Numbered from the stretch's first letter, positions 18,047 through 27,016 are shown. The stretch is 47,385 bases of DNA from an uncultured Flavobacteriales bacterium (GCA_937872175.1 CALMPI010000014.1:1-47385), one strand, 5' to 3'. The notes: generated by a model not told the origin, from the letters alone. Translations and numbers: made by a program.

Positions 18047-18558
18047 GCAACGGACCCATGAAGACCCTCCTGTTATCACTGGCCCTGATGGCCACCGCCG
18101 CACCGGCCTTCGCGCAGGCGAAGCTCGGCCACATCGACCGCCAGGCCCTGATGCTCACCCTGCCCGAACGCAAGGACGCCGAGACCAAGATGCAGGCCTT
18201 CGCCAAGAGCCTCGACGACCGCCTGAAGGCCATGGGCGCGGAGTATCAGCAGAAGGTGACCGACGCACAGGCCAAGGAGGCCACCATGACCAACACCGAG
18301 AAGGAGATGGTCATCCGGGAGATCGGTGAACTGGAGAAACGCATCACCGAAGCTCAGGAGAAGGCCCAGGAGGACCTGGCCAAGCAGGAGGAGGAGCTGC
18401 TCCGCCCCATGGTGGAGAAGACCAACAAGGCCATCCAGGATGTGGCCGCCGAGAACGGCTTCACCTACATCTTCGATACGAGCGCGGGCTTCGTGCTCTA
18501 CTATGAGAAGGGTGAGGACATCCTGCCCAAGGTGAAGGCCAAGCTCGGCATCCAGTAG
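18043..18558 (+). CDS. OmpH/Skp family periplasmic chaperone, second copy
   Basis: 171 residues from ATG 18043, which overlaps the upstream stop by 4 nt; ATG 18058 (MKTLLLSLALMATAAPAFAQ) would give a more typical signal peptide. The mature start AKLGHIDRQALMLTLPERKD, the coiled-coil tentacle region (~45-125) and the strands NGFTYIFDTSAGFVLYY are typical of OmpH. Tandem ompH copies after bamA are the rule in Flavobacteriia. Confidence 0.92.
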   Translation: MSNGPMKTLLLSLALMATAAPAFAQAKLGHIDRQALMLTLPERKDAETKMQAFAKSLDDRLKAMGAEYQQKVTDAQAKEATMTNTEKEMVIREIGELEKRITEAQEKAQEDLAKQEEELLRPMVEKTNKAIQDVAAENGFTYIFDTSAGFVLYYEKGEDILPKVKAKLGIQ

Positions 18559-18560
18559 CC

Positions 18561-18568
18561 TAAGTTCG
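18561..18568 (+). promoter_or_regulatory. -7 promoter element TAAGTTCG (murI)
   Basis: TAAGTTCG lies just 4 nt before the GTG start of murI at 18573 and 2 nt after the ompH stop. This predicts a leaderless murI transcript. Confidence 0.5.
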
Positions 18569-18572
18569 CGCC

Positions 18573-19391
18573 GTGCGGGATGAGCGTCCCATCGGCGTGT
18601 TCGACAGTGGCATCGGCGGCCTCACTGTGGCCGTGGCCATCCGGCAGGCGCTCCCCGCGGAGCGCCTGCTCTATTTCGGCGATCAGGCCCACGTGCCCTA
18701 TGGCGATCGCGATGACGTGGAGATCCTCGCGTTCAGCGAAGGCATCGCGCACTGGTTGCTCGGCCGTGGCGCAAAGGCGCTCGTGATCGCCTGCAACACC
18801 GCCAGCGCCGCTGCGCTGAAGCCCCTTCGCGAACGGCTGCCGCAGGTGCCCATCGTGGGCATGGAACCCGCGGTGAAGCCCGCCGTGGAGCATACACGGA
18901 CCGGCGTGGTCGGCGTGATCGCCACCGTGGCCACCATGCAGGGCGGTGTCTTCGCCAGCATCGTGGAGCGGTTCGCCCAGGGTGTCACCGTCCTGCAGCA
19001 GGCCTGCCCCGGATTGGTGCGGCAGATCGAGGCCGGTGAGCTGGACACCCCGCGCACGGAGGCCATGCTCCGTGGGTGGCTGTCACCGATGCTGGATCGG
19101 GGGATCGATGCCCTGGTGCTCGGGTGCACCCACTACCCGCTCGTGCGCCCGGTGATCGAGCGCATCGTGGGACCGGCCGTGCGTGTCATCGATCCCGCGC
19201 CGGCCATTGCCCGCCGGCTGGCGCAGGTGCTCGCCGACGGCGGTCTGGAGGCCGGTCCGGGCGAAGGTGGCATCGCGGTGTACACCAGCGGCGATGTGGC
19301 CCGGTTGCGCGACATGCTCCAGCGCCTGGGCATGGTCCCCTGGCCGGTGCAGGGCCTCACCTGGGACGGGGGGCGCCTCACCCCTCCGTGA
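18573..19391 (+). CDS. murI: Glutamate racemase
   Basis: 272 residues. It interconverts L- and D-glutamate to supply D-Glu for peptidoglycan. The two catalytic cysteines are in VIACNTASAA (Cys74) and LVLGCTHYPL (Cys185). The substrate-binding start PIGVFDSGIGGLTV (Asp11-Ser12) and YFGDQAHVPYG are also present. The GTG at 18573 is the only start in frame that keeps the conserved N-terminus, and a promoter element lies 4 nt upstream. The 3' end overlaps the convergent carbonic anhydrase gene by 14 bp. Confidence 0.97.
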   Translation: MRDERPIGVFDSGIGGLTVAVAIRQALPAERLLYFGDQAHVPYGDRDDVEILAFSEGIAHWLLGRGAKALVIACNTASAAALKPLRERLPQVPIVGMEPAVKPAVEHTRTGVVGVIATVATMQGGVFASIVERFAQGVTVLQQACPGLVRQIEAGELDTPRTEAMLRGWLSPMLDRGIDALVLGCTHYPLVRPVIERIVGPAVRVIDPAPAIARRLAQVLADGGLEAGPGEGGIAVYTSGDVARLRDMLQRLGMVPWPVQGLTWDGGRLTPP

Positions 19392-19896
19392 ACCAGCTCG
19401 CGTAGAGCTGATAGTTGCGCGCGATCCGCTCGATCTCGCCGGACGACAGCTCGGGGCTCACCGGCCCGATGCGCCGTGCCGGCACCCCGGCCATCAGGCT
19501 GCCCGGCTCCACCACCGTGCCCTGGGTCACCACCGCGCCCGCGGCGATCACGCTGCCGGTGCCGATCACCGCGTGGTCCATCACGATGGCGCCCATGCCG
19601 ATGAGCACCTTGTCATGCACCGTGCAGCCGTGCACGATGGCCCGGTGGCCGATGCTCACGTCGTCGCCGATCGTCAGTGCGGCGCGTTCGTACGTGCAGT
19701 GCAGCACCGCACCGTCCTGGATGTTCACCCGGTCCCCGATCCGGATCGCGTTCACGTCGCCCCGCACCACCGCATGGAACCACACGCTGCAGCGGTCGCC
19801 CATCACCACATCGCCCACCACCACGGCGTTGTCGGCCAGGAAACAGCCCTCACCGAACCGCGGCTCGTGCCCGCGCACCTTTCTGATCAGCGCCAT
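19378..19896 (-). CDS. Gamma-class carbonic anhydrase-like protein (left-handed beta-helix)
   Basis: 172 residues made of hexapeptide repeats that form a left-handed beta-helix, with a C-terminal helix (SGEIERIARNYQLYASWF). The three metal-ligand histidines of the gamma class are kept (His66 in VLHC, His84 and His89 in IGHRAIVHGC), as are Arg45, Asp47 and Gln60 of the active site. Hydration of CO2 is the family activity, though many YrdA/PaaY-type members lack it in tests. It starts 2 nt after the HMA gene stop and overlaps murI tail to tail. Confidence 0.9.
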   Translation of the reverse strand: MALIRKVRGHEPRFGEGCFLADNAVVVGDVVMGDRCSVWFHAVVRGDVNAIRIGDRVNIQDGAVLHCTYERAALTIGDDVSIGHRAIVHGCTVHDKVLIGMGAIVMDHAVIGTGSVIAAGAVVTQGTVVEPGSLMAGVPARRIGPVSPELSSGEIERIARNYQLYASWFTEG

Positions 19897-19898
19897 GG

Positions 19899-20261
19899 TC
19901 AGGGCTTTGCTTCGGTCGGGAGCCTGCCGCAGCCTTCCTTCTGGCAGCAGGCCGGCAGCTTGGCGAAGGCCTTGGCGTCGCCCGGTACGCCGTCCGCGCT
20001 GTAGCCGAGCTTCACCAAGGCCGCGCGCAGGCCTTCCGGCGTGTTCCTTCCGGTCCTGTATGTGATGTGCACGGTGGAGGTGGCCAGGTCGACGTCCACC
20101 TTCTGCACGCCTTTCTCATAGATCAGGTTCTCCTCGATGGTGCGCTCGCACATGTCGCAGACCGTGCTGCTGACGATGTCCAGATGTGCATCGCCCTCGT
20201 GTTGGGCGGAAGCCTGAACGGCCCACAGGGCGAACAGGAGGGTGATGGTGCTTTTCATCAT
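19899..20261 (-). CDS. Exported heavy-metal-associated (HMA) domain protein
   Basis: 120 residues. Signal peptide (TITLLFALWAVQASAQ) is followed by one HMA fold with the metal-binding CDMC motif (Cys35, Cys38). The motif is preceded by a His-containing segment (HEGDAHLD), and a Cys-rich end (LPACCQKEGCGRL) could form a second site. It probably binds Cu(I), Zn or Hg in the periplasm. Its ATGATG start overlaps the stop of the upstream TonB receptor, so the two are coupled and likely handle the same metal. Confidence 0.88.
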   Translation of the reverse strand: MMKSTITLLFALWAVQASAQHEGDAHLDIVSSTVCDMCERTIEENLIYEKGVQKVDVDLATSTVHITYRTGRNTPEGLRAALVKLGYSADGVPGDAKAFAKLPACCQKEGCGRLPTEAKP

Positions 20262-22489
20262 GGGTTCTTCGTGGGTCGGAGGGTGTAGCGCAGACCGCCG
20301 TAGACCATGGCGCCCACGGTGGGGCCCCAGATCAGCGAGGCGTCAAAATACGGGCCATAGGGATCTTCGGGTGCGATGATCTGCCGGGTCTGTCCGGCGC
20401 TGGTGAGGTTCTCCCCACCGAGGTAGAACTCCCACGTGCGCCAGCTGAAGGTGACCTGGGCGTGCAGCGTGGCATAGGCGGGCGATCGACGGGGGAATCG
20501 GAACGGCTCCGGGTTCGCGGTCGTCCACGGGATGCGCGAGCTGCTGAAGAAGTTGACCGAGGCGTCCGCACGCCAGCGTTCGTTCTGGCTCTCCCACGCC
20601 AGGTCCACCAGGCCGCGGTGCGGTGGGGTGAAGGGCCGTTCGCGCAGCACACCATCGTAGGTGGTGGCCACATCGTACCAGCGGTAGCTCAGCTTCAGGT
20701 CCAGCGCACGGGTGAGCTCCACCTGCACATCGGCCAGCACGCTGGTGGCGTAGCTCGGCCCGTCCAGCATGTAGAGCACCAGGAGCCTCGGGGACCTGTC
20801 CAGATCGGCGACCAGCTGAGCGGTGAAGCGGGTGTGGTAGGCGTCAAGGCCCAGGGCCCATTTGCGGTCGATCCACTTGAACTTGTGCAACGCCCCTCCG
20901 CCGAAGGTCCAGGCCCGCTCAAGGCCGGGCTCACCCTCCACCACCACCGTGCGCGAACTGGCCAGTACGGCGGCGTTCTCCACCAGCGGGTTGGTGCTGC
21001 GGAACCCATGGCCCAGGCTGGCGCGCACCACCGTGAGCGGGCCGATGTCCCATTTGGCGTGCAGCCGAGGGCTCGCCACCGTTCCGTACCAGCTGTTGCG
21101 ATCGGCCCGCATGCCCGCCACCACGGCCACATCACCGGCCTGCAGCGTGTATTCCGTGAAGAGCCCGGGCATCACCTCGTTGCGCGCGAAGCTGCTGTCC
21201 TGGAAGGTCTCCTCGAAGTCGTCCACCTGCAGGCTCAGCCCCGCCTTCAGCTGGTCCTTCCCACCCCGGGCGAGCTGCTGGTAAATGCCGCTCATGTACC
21301 CGCTGAGCTGAAGACCCTCATGACGGCGCTCCCCGAACCGTGAGGCCAGTTCGTGCCGGCGCAGCGCAGTGACGAAGCCCAGGCTGCGGGTGGCGTCGTT
21401 ACGGAACACGAAGCCGTGCTTGGCCAGCACGTCGGTCATCACATTGCGGATGTCCACCTTGTACGCGGCATGATGGTCGTGCGGCCCCTCGAGGTGCTTG
21501 AAGGTGCTTCCCCCTTCGCGGACGTCCTCCACATGGCGCAAGGTCACCTGGGTGGTGCGGCCCTCGCGGGCATGCATGAAGCGGTCCATCACGTTGATGC
21601 GCCTCGTTCGGGGCATGTCCATGAAGCCGTCGCGGTTCTGGTCCATCTCCGCATTGAACCAGTTGCCATGCACCAGGAGCAGGTTGGCCGCATCGTTGCC
21701 CAGGCGTTGCCGCGCATGCACGTTGAGCTCCGCCCGGCCCTGGCTGTTGCCGTACAGGTTCACGAAAAGCGGCGGCTCATCCAGCGGGTTCAACAGGCAC
21801 AGGTCGATCTGGCCGGTGATGGCGTTGGGTCCGTTCACCGCGGTGCCCGCTCCCTTGCTGAGGTTGATGGCGTGGATCCAGGTGCCGGGGATCAGCGTGA
21901 GGCCCGAGCTGGCGCTCAGACCGCGCACGAACGGCAGGTTCTCCATACTGAGCTGCGCGTACTTGCCGTCCAGGCCGAGCATCCGCAGCACCTTCGAACC
22001 GCTGATGGCATCGCTGAAGCTGGCATCCACCGTGGCATTGGTCTCGAAGCTCTCGCTGAGGTCACAGCAGGCCGCACGCTTCAGTTCCTTCACGCCGAGC
22101 TGTTCCTGGCTGAGGATCGACCGTGTGCTCAGGGTCGTACCCCTGGTGCGCTCCACCACGTCCACGCCCTTCAACTGCCCCACGGGACGAAGGGTGATGC
22201 CCAACTCCCCGGTGGGCGCCGTGGGGACGGGCATCGTGTCGGTGGAGAAGCCCACCATGCGTGTGATGAGCGCCGTGGGCAAGGCCGCCGGTGCCGGCAG
22301 GATGAAGCGTCCGGCGCTGTCGGTGGACGTGGCCACGACGGTGCCCGCCCAGCCCACGGTGGCATAGGGCAGGGCACGGCCGTCAGCTGCGGAACGCACG
22401 ATCCCACGGACGTTGGCATCCTGGGCGGTCGTGCCCAGGGTCCAAAGCTGGAAAAGGACGAGGGGGATCCGGGTCTTGAAGGAATGCAT
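20258..22489 (-). CDS. TonB-dependent receptor, putative metal-linked type
   Basis: 743 residues. Signal peptide ends near LGTTAQ; residues ~24-95 are a CarboxypepD_reg-like domain (VRGIVRSAADGRALPYATVG). The plug (~115-225) includes LKRAACCDLSESFETNATVD and GPNAITGQIDL. The rest is a TonB receptor barrel. The AACC-LSESFETN plug motif is shared by a common Bacteroidota receptor family; its Cys pair suggests a metal or redox link but this is inference. ATG 22489 begins the signal peptide. A Cys-rich protein lies upstream and the HMA protein downstream in the same direction, hence the metal hypothesis. Confidence 0.88.
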   Translation of the reverse strand: MHSFKTRIPLVLFQLWTLGTTAQDANVRGIVRSAADGRALPYATVGWAGTVVATSTDSAGRFILPAPAALPTALITRMVGFSTDTMPVPTAPTGELGITLRPVGQLKGVDVVERTRGTTLSTRSILSQEQLGVKELKRAACCDLSESFETNATVDASFSDAISGSKVLRMLGLDGKYAQLSMENLPFVRGLSASSGLTLIPGTWIHAINLSKGAGTAVNGPNAITGQIDLCLLNPLDEPPLFVNLYGNSQGRAELNVHARQRLGNDAANLLLVHGNWFNAEMDQNRDGFMDMPRTRRINVMDRFMHAREGRTTQVTLRHVEDVREGGSTFKHLEGPHDHHAAYKVDIRNVMTDVLAKHGFVFRNDATRSLGFVTALRRHELASRFGERRHEGLQLSGYMSGIYQQLARGGKDQLKAGLSLQVDDFEETFQDSSFARNEVMPGLFTEYTLQAGDVAVVAGMRADRNSWYGTVASPRLHAKWDIGPLTVVRASLGHGFRSTNPLVENAAVLASSRTVVVEGEPGLERAWTFGGGALHKFKWIDRKWALGLDAYHTRFTAQLVADLDRSPRLLVLYMLDGPSYATSVLADVQVELTRALDLKLSYRWYDVATTYDGVLRERPFTPPHRGLVDLAWESQNERWRADASVNFFSSSRIPWTTANPEPFRFPRRSPAYATLHAQVTFSWRTWEFYLGGENLTSAGQTRQIIAPEDPYGPYFDASLIWGPTVGAMVYGGLRYTLRPTKNP

Positions 22490-22551
22490 GGGTGATCGAT
22501 CGGACGATGGGACCAGGGCCGTGAAGGCCGGAACCACAGGGTGTCCGATGA

Positions 22552-22950
22552 TCAGATCCGAAGCACTTGCAGCCGTGCGAGCCGCCGGGGGGCGGCCAGT
22601 GGTGGCGGACCGCTGCCCCCCGCCACTTCAGGGGACCGGTACAGCGCGGCCATGACCAGCATGGGCTCCGGAAGGGACCAGCCATCGAGCGCCACGGCGA
22701 CGACCGGATGGGCGGGCACGTACGCGCCCTGCTGCGCATGGGCGGTGGTTGCTACGCAGCACTGGGCCTTCACCGTGGCGCCGGACGCGGCCTCGGGTTC
22801 GGGGCAGCAATCGCGCAGGTCACCCAGAACGAGCTGGCTGTGACCGGCCTCCAGGCAGGTCATGCGCGACAGGGCGGGTGCCGCAGCGGCCAGGATGAGC
22901 AGGGCCGCCAGGGCGGCATGCATCCAGCGGTAGCGGCGGAGCGCTTTCAT
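22552..22950 (-). CDS. Small exported Cys-rich protein, probably metal-related
   Basis: 132 residues. A signal peptide or anchor (MHAALAALLILAAAAPALS) precedes MTCLEAGHSQLVLGDLRDCC and a second pair in KAQCC. The pattern of a single Cys followed by two CC pairs resembles the small Bacteroidota HYC/CC-type proteins found beside metal-related TonB receptors. No enzyme motif is visible. A TACTTTTA element lies 6 nt before the ATG, making this the likely first gene of the set that includes the TonB receptor and HMA protein. The family assignment is tentative. Confidence 0.65.
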   Translation of the reverse strand: MKALRRYRWMHAALAALLILAAAAPALSRMTCLEAGHSQLVLGDLRDCCPEPEAASGATVKAQCCVATTAHAQQGAYVPAHPVVAVALDGWSLPEPMLVMAALYRSPEVAGGSGPPPLAAPRRLARLQVLRI

Positions 22951-22956
22951 GGGCAG

Positions 22957-22964
22957 TAAAAGTA
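22957..22964 (-). promoter_or_regulatory. -7 promoter element TACTTTTA
   Basis: The minus strand reads TACTTTTA, 6 nt before the ATG at 22950. The 100-bp divergent spacer 22951-23050 has one element on each strand. Confidence 0.45.
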
Positions 22965-23035
22965 GGCGTGTCGCTGCCGCAGGTCCACCTCCTCTGGCGA
23001 CCTTCTTGTGAACCCAACACCGCTTCCGGGCGTCC

Positions 23036-23043
23036 TAACTTTG
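23036..23043 (+). promoter_or_regulatory. -7 promoter element TAACTTTG
   Basis: A perfect TAnnTTTG match, 7 nt before the ATG at 23051. Confidence 0.55.
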
Positions 23044-23050
23044 CTCTGTC

Positions 23051-23665
23051 ATGTCCGGACCCACGCCCCGCCCCCCCGTCTCGGTGTACGCCGAAATGAC
23101 GCCGAATCCGGCCACCATGCGTTTCGTGAGCAGCCTGCCCCTGCTGCCCGAGGGCCGCGTGCTCGAGTTCCTCTCCCCCGAGCAGGCCCAGGGTGTGTCC
23201 CCGCTGGCCGAGAAGGTGTTCAACCTGCCCATGACCACGGCGGTGCTCATCGGGGGCAACTTCATCACGGTGACCAAGAACGACATCGTGAGCTGGGACA
23301 TGGTGCACCTGGAACTGCGCGAGTTCATCCAGGAACATCTGCGCACCGACGGCCGTGTGCTGTACGAGGATGTGCCCGCTCGCGCGCTTGCGGAGGCCAA
23401 CGACAGGGCCATGGACCATGTGGAGCCTGCCGGCGAAACGGACGCGCGCATCATCGCCGTCCTGGAGGAGTATGTAAGGCCTGCCGTGGAGGGCGACGGC
23501 GGTCACATCGCCTTTCGTTCGTTCCGCGACGGGGTGGTGACGGTGACCCTGCGCGGCTCGTGCAGCGGATGCCCGAGCAGCATGGTGACGCTCAAGGGCG
23601 GGGTGGAGAACCTGCTCAAGCAGATGGTGCCCGGCGTGCGCGAAGTGGTGGCCGAGGAACTGTGA
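23051..23665 (+). CDS. NifU-like iron-sulfur scaffold/carrier protein
   Basis: 204 residues. The N-terminal Nfu-N domain (~10-97) contains YAEMTPNPATMRFV, and the C-terminal NifU domain (~132-204) contains GSCSGCPSS with Cys171 and Cys174, which bridge a [4Fe-4S] cluster between two subunits. It probably delivers Fe-S clusters to apoproteins in the cytoplasm. The ATG follows a perfect -7 element by 7 nt, so the transcript may have almost no leader. Only 3 nt separate its stop from the stop of the convergent acyl transferase gene. Confidence 0.94.
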   Translation: MSGPTPRPPVSVYAEMTPNPATMRFVSSLPLLPEGRVLEFLSPEQAQGVSPLAEKVFNLPMTTAVLIGGNFITVTKNDIVSWDMVHLELREFIQEHLRTDGRVLYEDVPARALAEANDRAMDHVEPAGETDARIIAVLEEYVRPAVEGDGGHIAFRSFRDGVVTVTLRGSCSGCPSSMVTLKGGVENLLKQMVPGVREVVAEEL

Positions 23666-23668
23666 GCC

Positions 23669-24670
23669 TCAGGCCTCCGCCAGCAGGTTGCACCCCCGCA
23701 CATCGCTGTGGTCGAACCGCCCCAGGACCTCGAAGCTGCCGTCCTCGTGCTTGCGGCCCAGGTCCTGGGTGCTGATGAAGGGACAGCTGGCGATGTTGCA
23801 CAGGTCGATGATGTCGATGCCACCGGTGCGTCCCACCTGTTGCGGCGAGAACGGGTCGTTGACCTCGCGGATGCGCACCGCCATCCAGGGGGGACAACGG
23901 TAACGGCCGGCGCCCGCGCTCCACGCCTGGCTCAACAACTCGGTCATGCCGTACTCGCCACCCACGCGATCCACCCCGAAGGCCTCACGCAGCCGGTGGT
24001 GCAGGTCCTCGCGCACCAGCTCGGGTCGGCGTCCTTTCATGCCTCCGGTCTCCACGATGTGCACGTTCCGCAAGGGCATGGGATGGCGCTCGGCCAGGTC
24101 CAGCAGGGCGAAGGGAACGCCCAGCAACAGCGTCCGCCGGCCTTCCTCCTCCGACCGCCGGAGCAGGTCCGCCACCTGTCCGTATTGGTTCAGGTACAGG
24201 CCGCCGAGGGGGTCGCCACTGGCCTCCACCAGCCGCTGGGCCATGTGCACGAGCGAGCTGTCCGGCCGCTCCAGGTAGGCCGGCAGCAGCGCGATGATCC
24301 GCCAGGAGCGCGGGTCTCCCAACGCGTTCAGGAAGCCGGTCAGGAACGATCGTTCGTAGAGCGACGGCCATGGCAGGTGGTGCCGTGCGGTGATGGCCGC
24401 GGTGGTGCCGCTGCTGGTGAAGGTGAGGACCGGCGCCAACCCCTCCAGCAGCACCTGATGGTCGCGGAACGCCTGGATCGGCAGGAACGGGATGGCCTCC
24501 ACCGTGCGCACCTGGTCCGGGCCGATGCGCAGGCCCTTCAGGAACGTCCGGTAGACCGGGTTCTGGTTGGCGTGAAGTCGAAATAGATCGAGCGCCAGCG
24601 CGTTGAACGTTCCGGGACCGTCGACCGCGAAGGGCCGTTCCATCCAGGACGACCACGCGTCAGCGGTCAT
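23669..24670 (-). CDS. LuxE/PaaK-like acyl transferase (acyl-protein synthetase family)
   Basis: 333 residues, cytoplasmic. The adenylate-forming-type loop TFTSSGTTA near residue 87, GGLYLNQYGQ, VHIVETGGMKGRR, the VGGEYGMTELLSQAW segment near residue 240 and a late IDIIDLCNIASCPFISTQD match LuxE-domain proteins of Bacteroidota. These activate or transfer an acyl group; the substrate is unknown. ATG 24670 is preferred to the GTG at 24676. No partner reductase gene (luxC-like) is nearby. Confidence 0.82.
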   Translation of the reverse strand: MTADAWSSWMERPFAVDGPGTFNALALDLFRLHANQNPVYRTFLKGLRIGPDQVRTVEAIPFLPIQAFRDHQVLLEGLAPVLTFTSSGTTAAITARHHLPWPSLYERSFLTGFLNALGDPRSWRIIALLPAYLERPDSSLVHMAQRLVEASGDPLGGLYLNQYGQVADLLRRSEEEGRRTLLLGVPFALLDLAERHPMPLRNVHIVETGGMKGRRPELVREDLHHRLREAFGVDRVGGEYGMTELLSQAWSAGAGRYRCPPWMAVRIREVNDPFSPQQVGRTGGIDIIDLCNIASCPFISTQDLGRKHEDGSFEVLGRFDHSDVRGCNLLAEA

Positions 24671-24691
24671 GGCCACCGGCGCTCAGTGCCG

Positions 24692-24699
24692 TACTTTTG
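24692..24699 (+). promoter_or_regulatory. -7 promoter element TACTTTTG
   Basis: A perfect TAnnTTTG match only 5 nt before the ATG at 24705. It rules out the longer upstream frame beginning at 24603. Confidence 0.55.
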
Positions 24700-24704
24700 G
24701 AGTG

Positions 24705-25202
24705 ATGCACAGGTTCGGAACGATGTCCTCAAAGGTAGCCGGAGCGCTGGCGCTGCTTCTGCTTGCGGCGGGCTGCCAGCGCACCGAGGAGTTCCCCGTG
24801 GAGCCCCGGATCGAGCTCAAGTCGTTCACCACGCACGGGGATTCCGCCTCCTTGGTGATCACCTTCACCGACGGGGATGGCGACATCGGCCTGGGCCAGG
24901 GCGACACCCTGCCACCGTATGATGTGGCGCCGTGGTTCTACAACCTGTTCCTCGATTACGAAGAGCTGCAGAACGGGGTGTGGGTGCGGCCGGCCCTCCT
25001 GCTGCCCCTCTACTACCGGGTGCCGGTGATCACCCCGTCAGGGCAGGACAAGACGCTGGAAGGGGAGATGGCCGTGGCCCTCACGCCCTGGCCCACCATT
25101 CCCAACACGCCGTTCGATACGGTGCGGTACATGGTGAAATTGGTGGACCGTGCGCTGCATGAGAGCAACACGATCAGCACCGGCCCGGTGGTGCTGCCCT
25201 GA
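24705..25202 (+). CDS. Lipoprotein of unknown function
   Basis: 165 residues with a clear lipobox (LLLLAAGC, Cys24). The mature part starts with an Ig-like strand pattern (IELKSFTTHGDSASLVITFT) and an acidic DGDGDIGLGQGD loop common in Bacteroidota lipoproteins of unknown role. A shorter start at ATG 24723 is possible, but 24705 follows the promoter element by 5 nt. The stop is 8 nt from the stop of the convergent Na/Pi transporter. Confidence 0.8.
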   Translation: MHRFGTMSSKVAGALALLLLAAGCQRTEEFPVEPRIELKSFTTHGDSASLVITFTDGDGDIGLGQGDTLPPYDVAPWFYNLFLDYEELQNGVWVRPALLLPLYYRVPVITPSGQDKTLEGEMAVALTPWPTIPNTPFDTVRYMVKLVDRALHESNTISTGPVVLP

Positions 25203-25210
25203 TCGGGTCC

Positions 25211-26896
25211 TCAGAACTCGCCGCTCAAGGCCTCCGAGACGTTGATGAGGTGGTCGCCCACCTTCTCGCAGCTGTTGAACAGATCGGTGTACACCAGACC
25301 GCTGCGCACGTTGTAGTCGCCGCTCTCGATGCTGCGCAGGTGGGCTTTGCGCAGCTGGTCGCGCATCTGGTTGATCTGCTCCTCCACCATCACGGCCTGG
25401 TCCAGGGCCACGTTCGTTCCATCACCCTCCAGGTTGCGGTGCATCACCGCGAAGGCCTTCTCCAGCAAGGACATGATCTCCAGCAGGTTGTTGCGCTGTT
25501 CGGGCGTGAACCAGAGGCGGTCGTCCGAGCGACGTTCCAGGGCCTTGCTCATCTGGAAGAAGATGTCGCCCACACGTTCCAGGTCACCGGCAATGGCCAG
25601 CAGGGCCCTGATGCGCGAACTGGAGGCTTCGTCCCGCACCTCGGCACCGGTCTTGGTCAGGTAGCGGCCCACCTCCAGTTCCATCCGGTCGGTGATCTCC
25701 TCGTAGCGGGCGATGCGGCGCAGCAGTCGTTCGCGTTCGCCGGCAGCGGTGACGGTGAGCAGGTCGCGGGTCATGTCAAGCATGCGGCCGCACAGGCGCC
25801 CGAGCTTCACGATCTCCCGTCGCGCCTCCAGTTCGGTGAGCTCGGCCGGCAGGGGCACGTCGGTGTCGATGTACTCCAACCGGTGTTCCTCGTCGGCCTC
25901 GCCGCGGCTCGGCACCATGCGCGTCACCAGCAGTTCGAGGAAGGGCACCAGGCCGATCAGGAGCAGGGTGTTCACGGTGTTGAACAGCACATGGAACCAG
26001 GCCAGGCCATACTTCACCGCATGCACATCGGTGAACGGTGAGCCGCCGGTGCCTTCCTGTACGACCCATGCGATGCCGCGGAGGATCGGGCCGAAGAGCA
26101 GAAGGGCCCAGAGCACACCGATGACATTGAACATGAGGTGCGCGCGAGCGGCCCGTTTCGCATACACATTGCCCACCAACGCGGCCACGTTGGCGGTGAT
26201 GGTGGTCCCGATGTTCTCGCCGAGCACGATGGCCGCGGCCATGGGGTATCCGATGGTGCCGTTCTCACAAAGCACCATGGTGAGGGCGAGCGCGGCGCTC
26301 GAGCTCTGGATGACCACCGCGAGGAAGAGACCGAAGAACACGAAGAGGAGGATGCTGAACACGCCGTTGTCCCCCAGGTCGCGCAGGAAATACAGCGCCT
26401 CGGGGCTCAGCACGGGCACGTTGTTCCGCAGGAAGTCGAGGCCGAGGAACAGCAGCGCGAAGCCGATCAGGAACTGCGCCACACGCTTCCAGCGGTCGTT
26501 GCGCAGGAACATCAGGGGGAAGGCCACGCCGATGATCGGGATGCACAGCTCGGCGAGGGGCAGCGAGGCGAAGCCCAGCACGCTGATCAGCAGGGCCTTC
26601 AGCGTGGTGCCGATGTTGGCCCCCATGATCACCGGAACGGCCTGGCGCAGGTTCATCAGCCCGGCGTTCACGAAGCTCACCACCATCACCGTGGTGGCGC
26701 TGGAGTACTGCAGCACGGCGGTGATGCCCATTCCCGTGAGCACACCCTTCCAGCGGGCCCTTGTCATGGCGTTCAGCGCCGCGCGCATGCCGGTGCCGGC
26801 CATCTTCTGAAGGCCCTCGCTCATCACCTTCATGCCATAGATGAAAAGCCCGAGGGAGCCTGCGAGCTTCAGAAATGCGAGAATACCGAACGGCAT
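25211..26896 (-). CDS. Na+/phosphate cotransporter family protein with PhoU-like domain
   Basis: 561 residues. The N-terminal ~330 residues are membrane segments containing the inverted NPT2 repeats: LQYSSATTVMVVSF with GANIGTTLKALL, and VIQSSSAALALTM with GENIGTTITANVAALVG. Residues ~350-561 are helical and PhoU-like, including DLERVGDIFFQMSKALER and SCEKVGDHLINVSEAL. The family imports inorganic phosphate with Na+, or exports it in some bacteria, under control of the PhoU-like domain. It is divergent from a sensor kinase gene across a 137-bp spacer, suggesting phosphate-linked regulation. Confidence 0.93.
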   Translation of the reverse strand: MPFGILAFLKLAGSLGLFIYGMKVMSEGLQKMAGTGMRAALNAMTRARWKGVLTGMGITAVLQYSSATTVMVVSFVNAGLMNLRQAVPVIMGANIGTTLKALLISVLGFASLPLAELCIPIIGVAFPLMFLRNDRWKRVAQFLIGFALLFLGLDFLRNNVPVLSPEALYFLRDLGDNGVFSILLFVFFGLFLAVVIQSSSAALALTMVLCENGTIGYPMAAAIVLGENIGTTITANVAALVGNVYAKRAARAHLMFNVIGVLWALLLFGPILRGIAWVVQEGTGGSPFTDVHAVKYGLAWFHVLFNTVNTLLLIGLVPFLELLVTRMVPSRGEADEEHRLEYIDTDVPLPAELTELEARREIVKLGRLCGRMLDMTRDLLTVTAAGERERLLRRIARYEEITDRMELEVGRYLTKTGAEVRDEASSSRIRALLAIAGDLERVGDIFFQMSKALERRSDDRLWFTPEQRNNLLEIMSLLEKAFAVMHRNLEGDGTNVALDQAVMVEEQINQMRDQLRKAHLRSIESGDYNVRSGLVYTDLFNSCEKVGDHLINVSEALSGEF

Positions 26897-26925
26897 GGGG
26901 CGACCACCTTCGGGTCAGCGGTGCC

Positions 26926-26933
26926 CAAAGGTA
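26926..26933 (-). promoter_or_regulatory. -7 promoter element TACCTTTG
   Basis: The minus strand reads TACCTTTG, a perfect consensus match 29 nt before the transporter ATG at 26896. Confidence 0.5.
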
Positions 26934-27016
26934 CCGGGGTCGTCCGGGGGCATGTTAACCTAGCATTAAATCCCACGTCCGGCGCGGCTTTTCGATGCTC
27001 CGCGCCGCTGGCCGGG

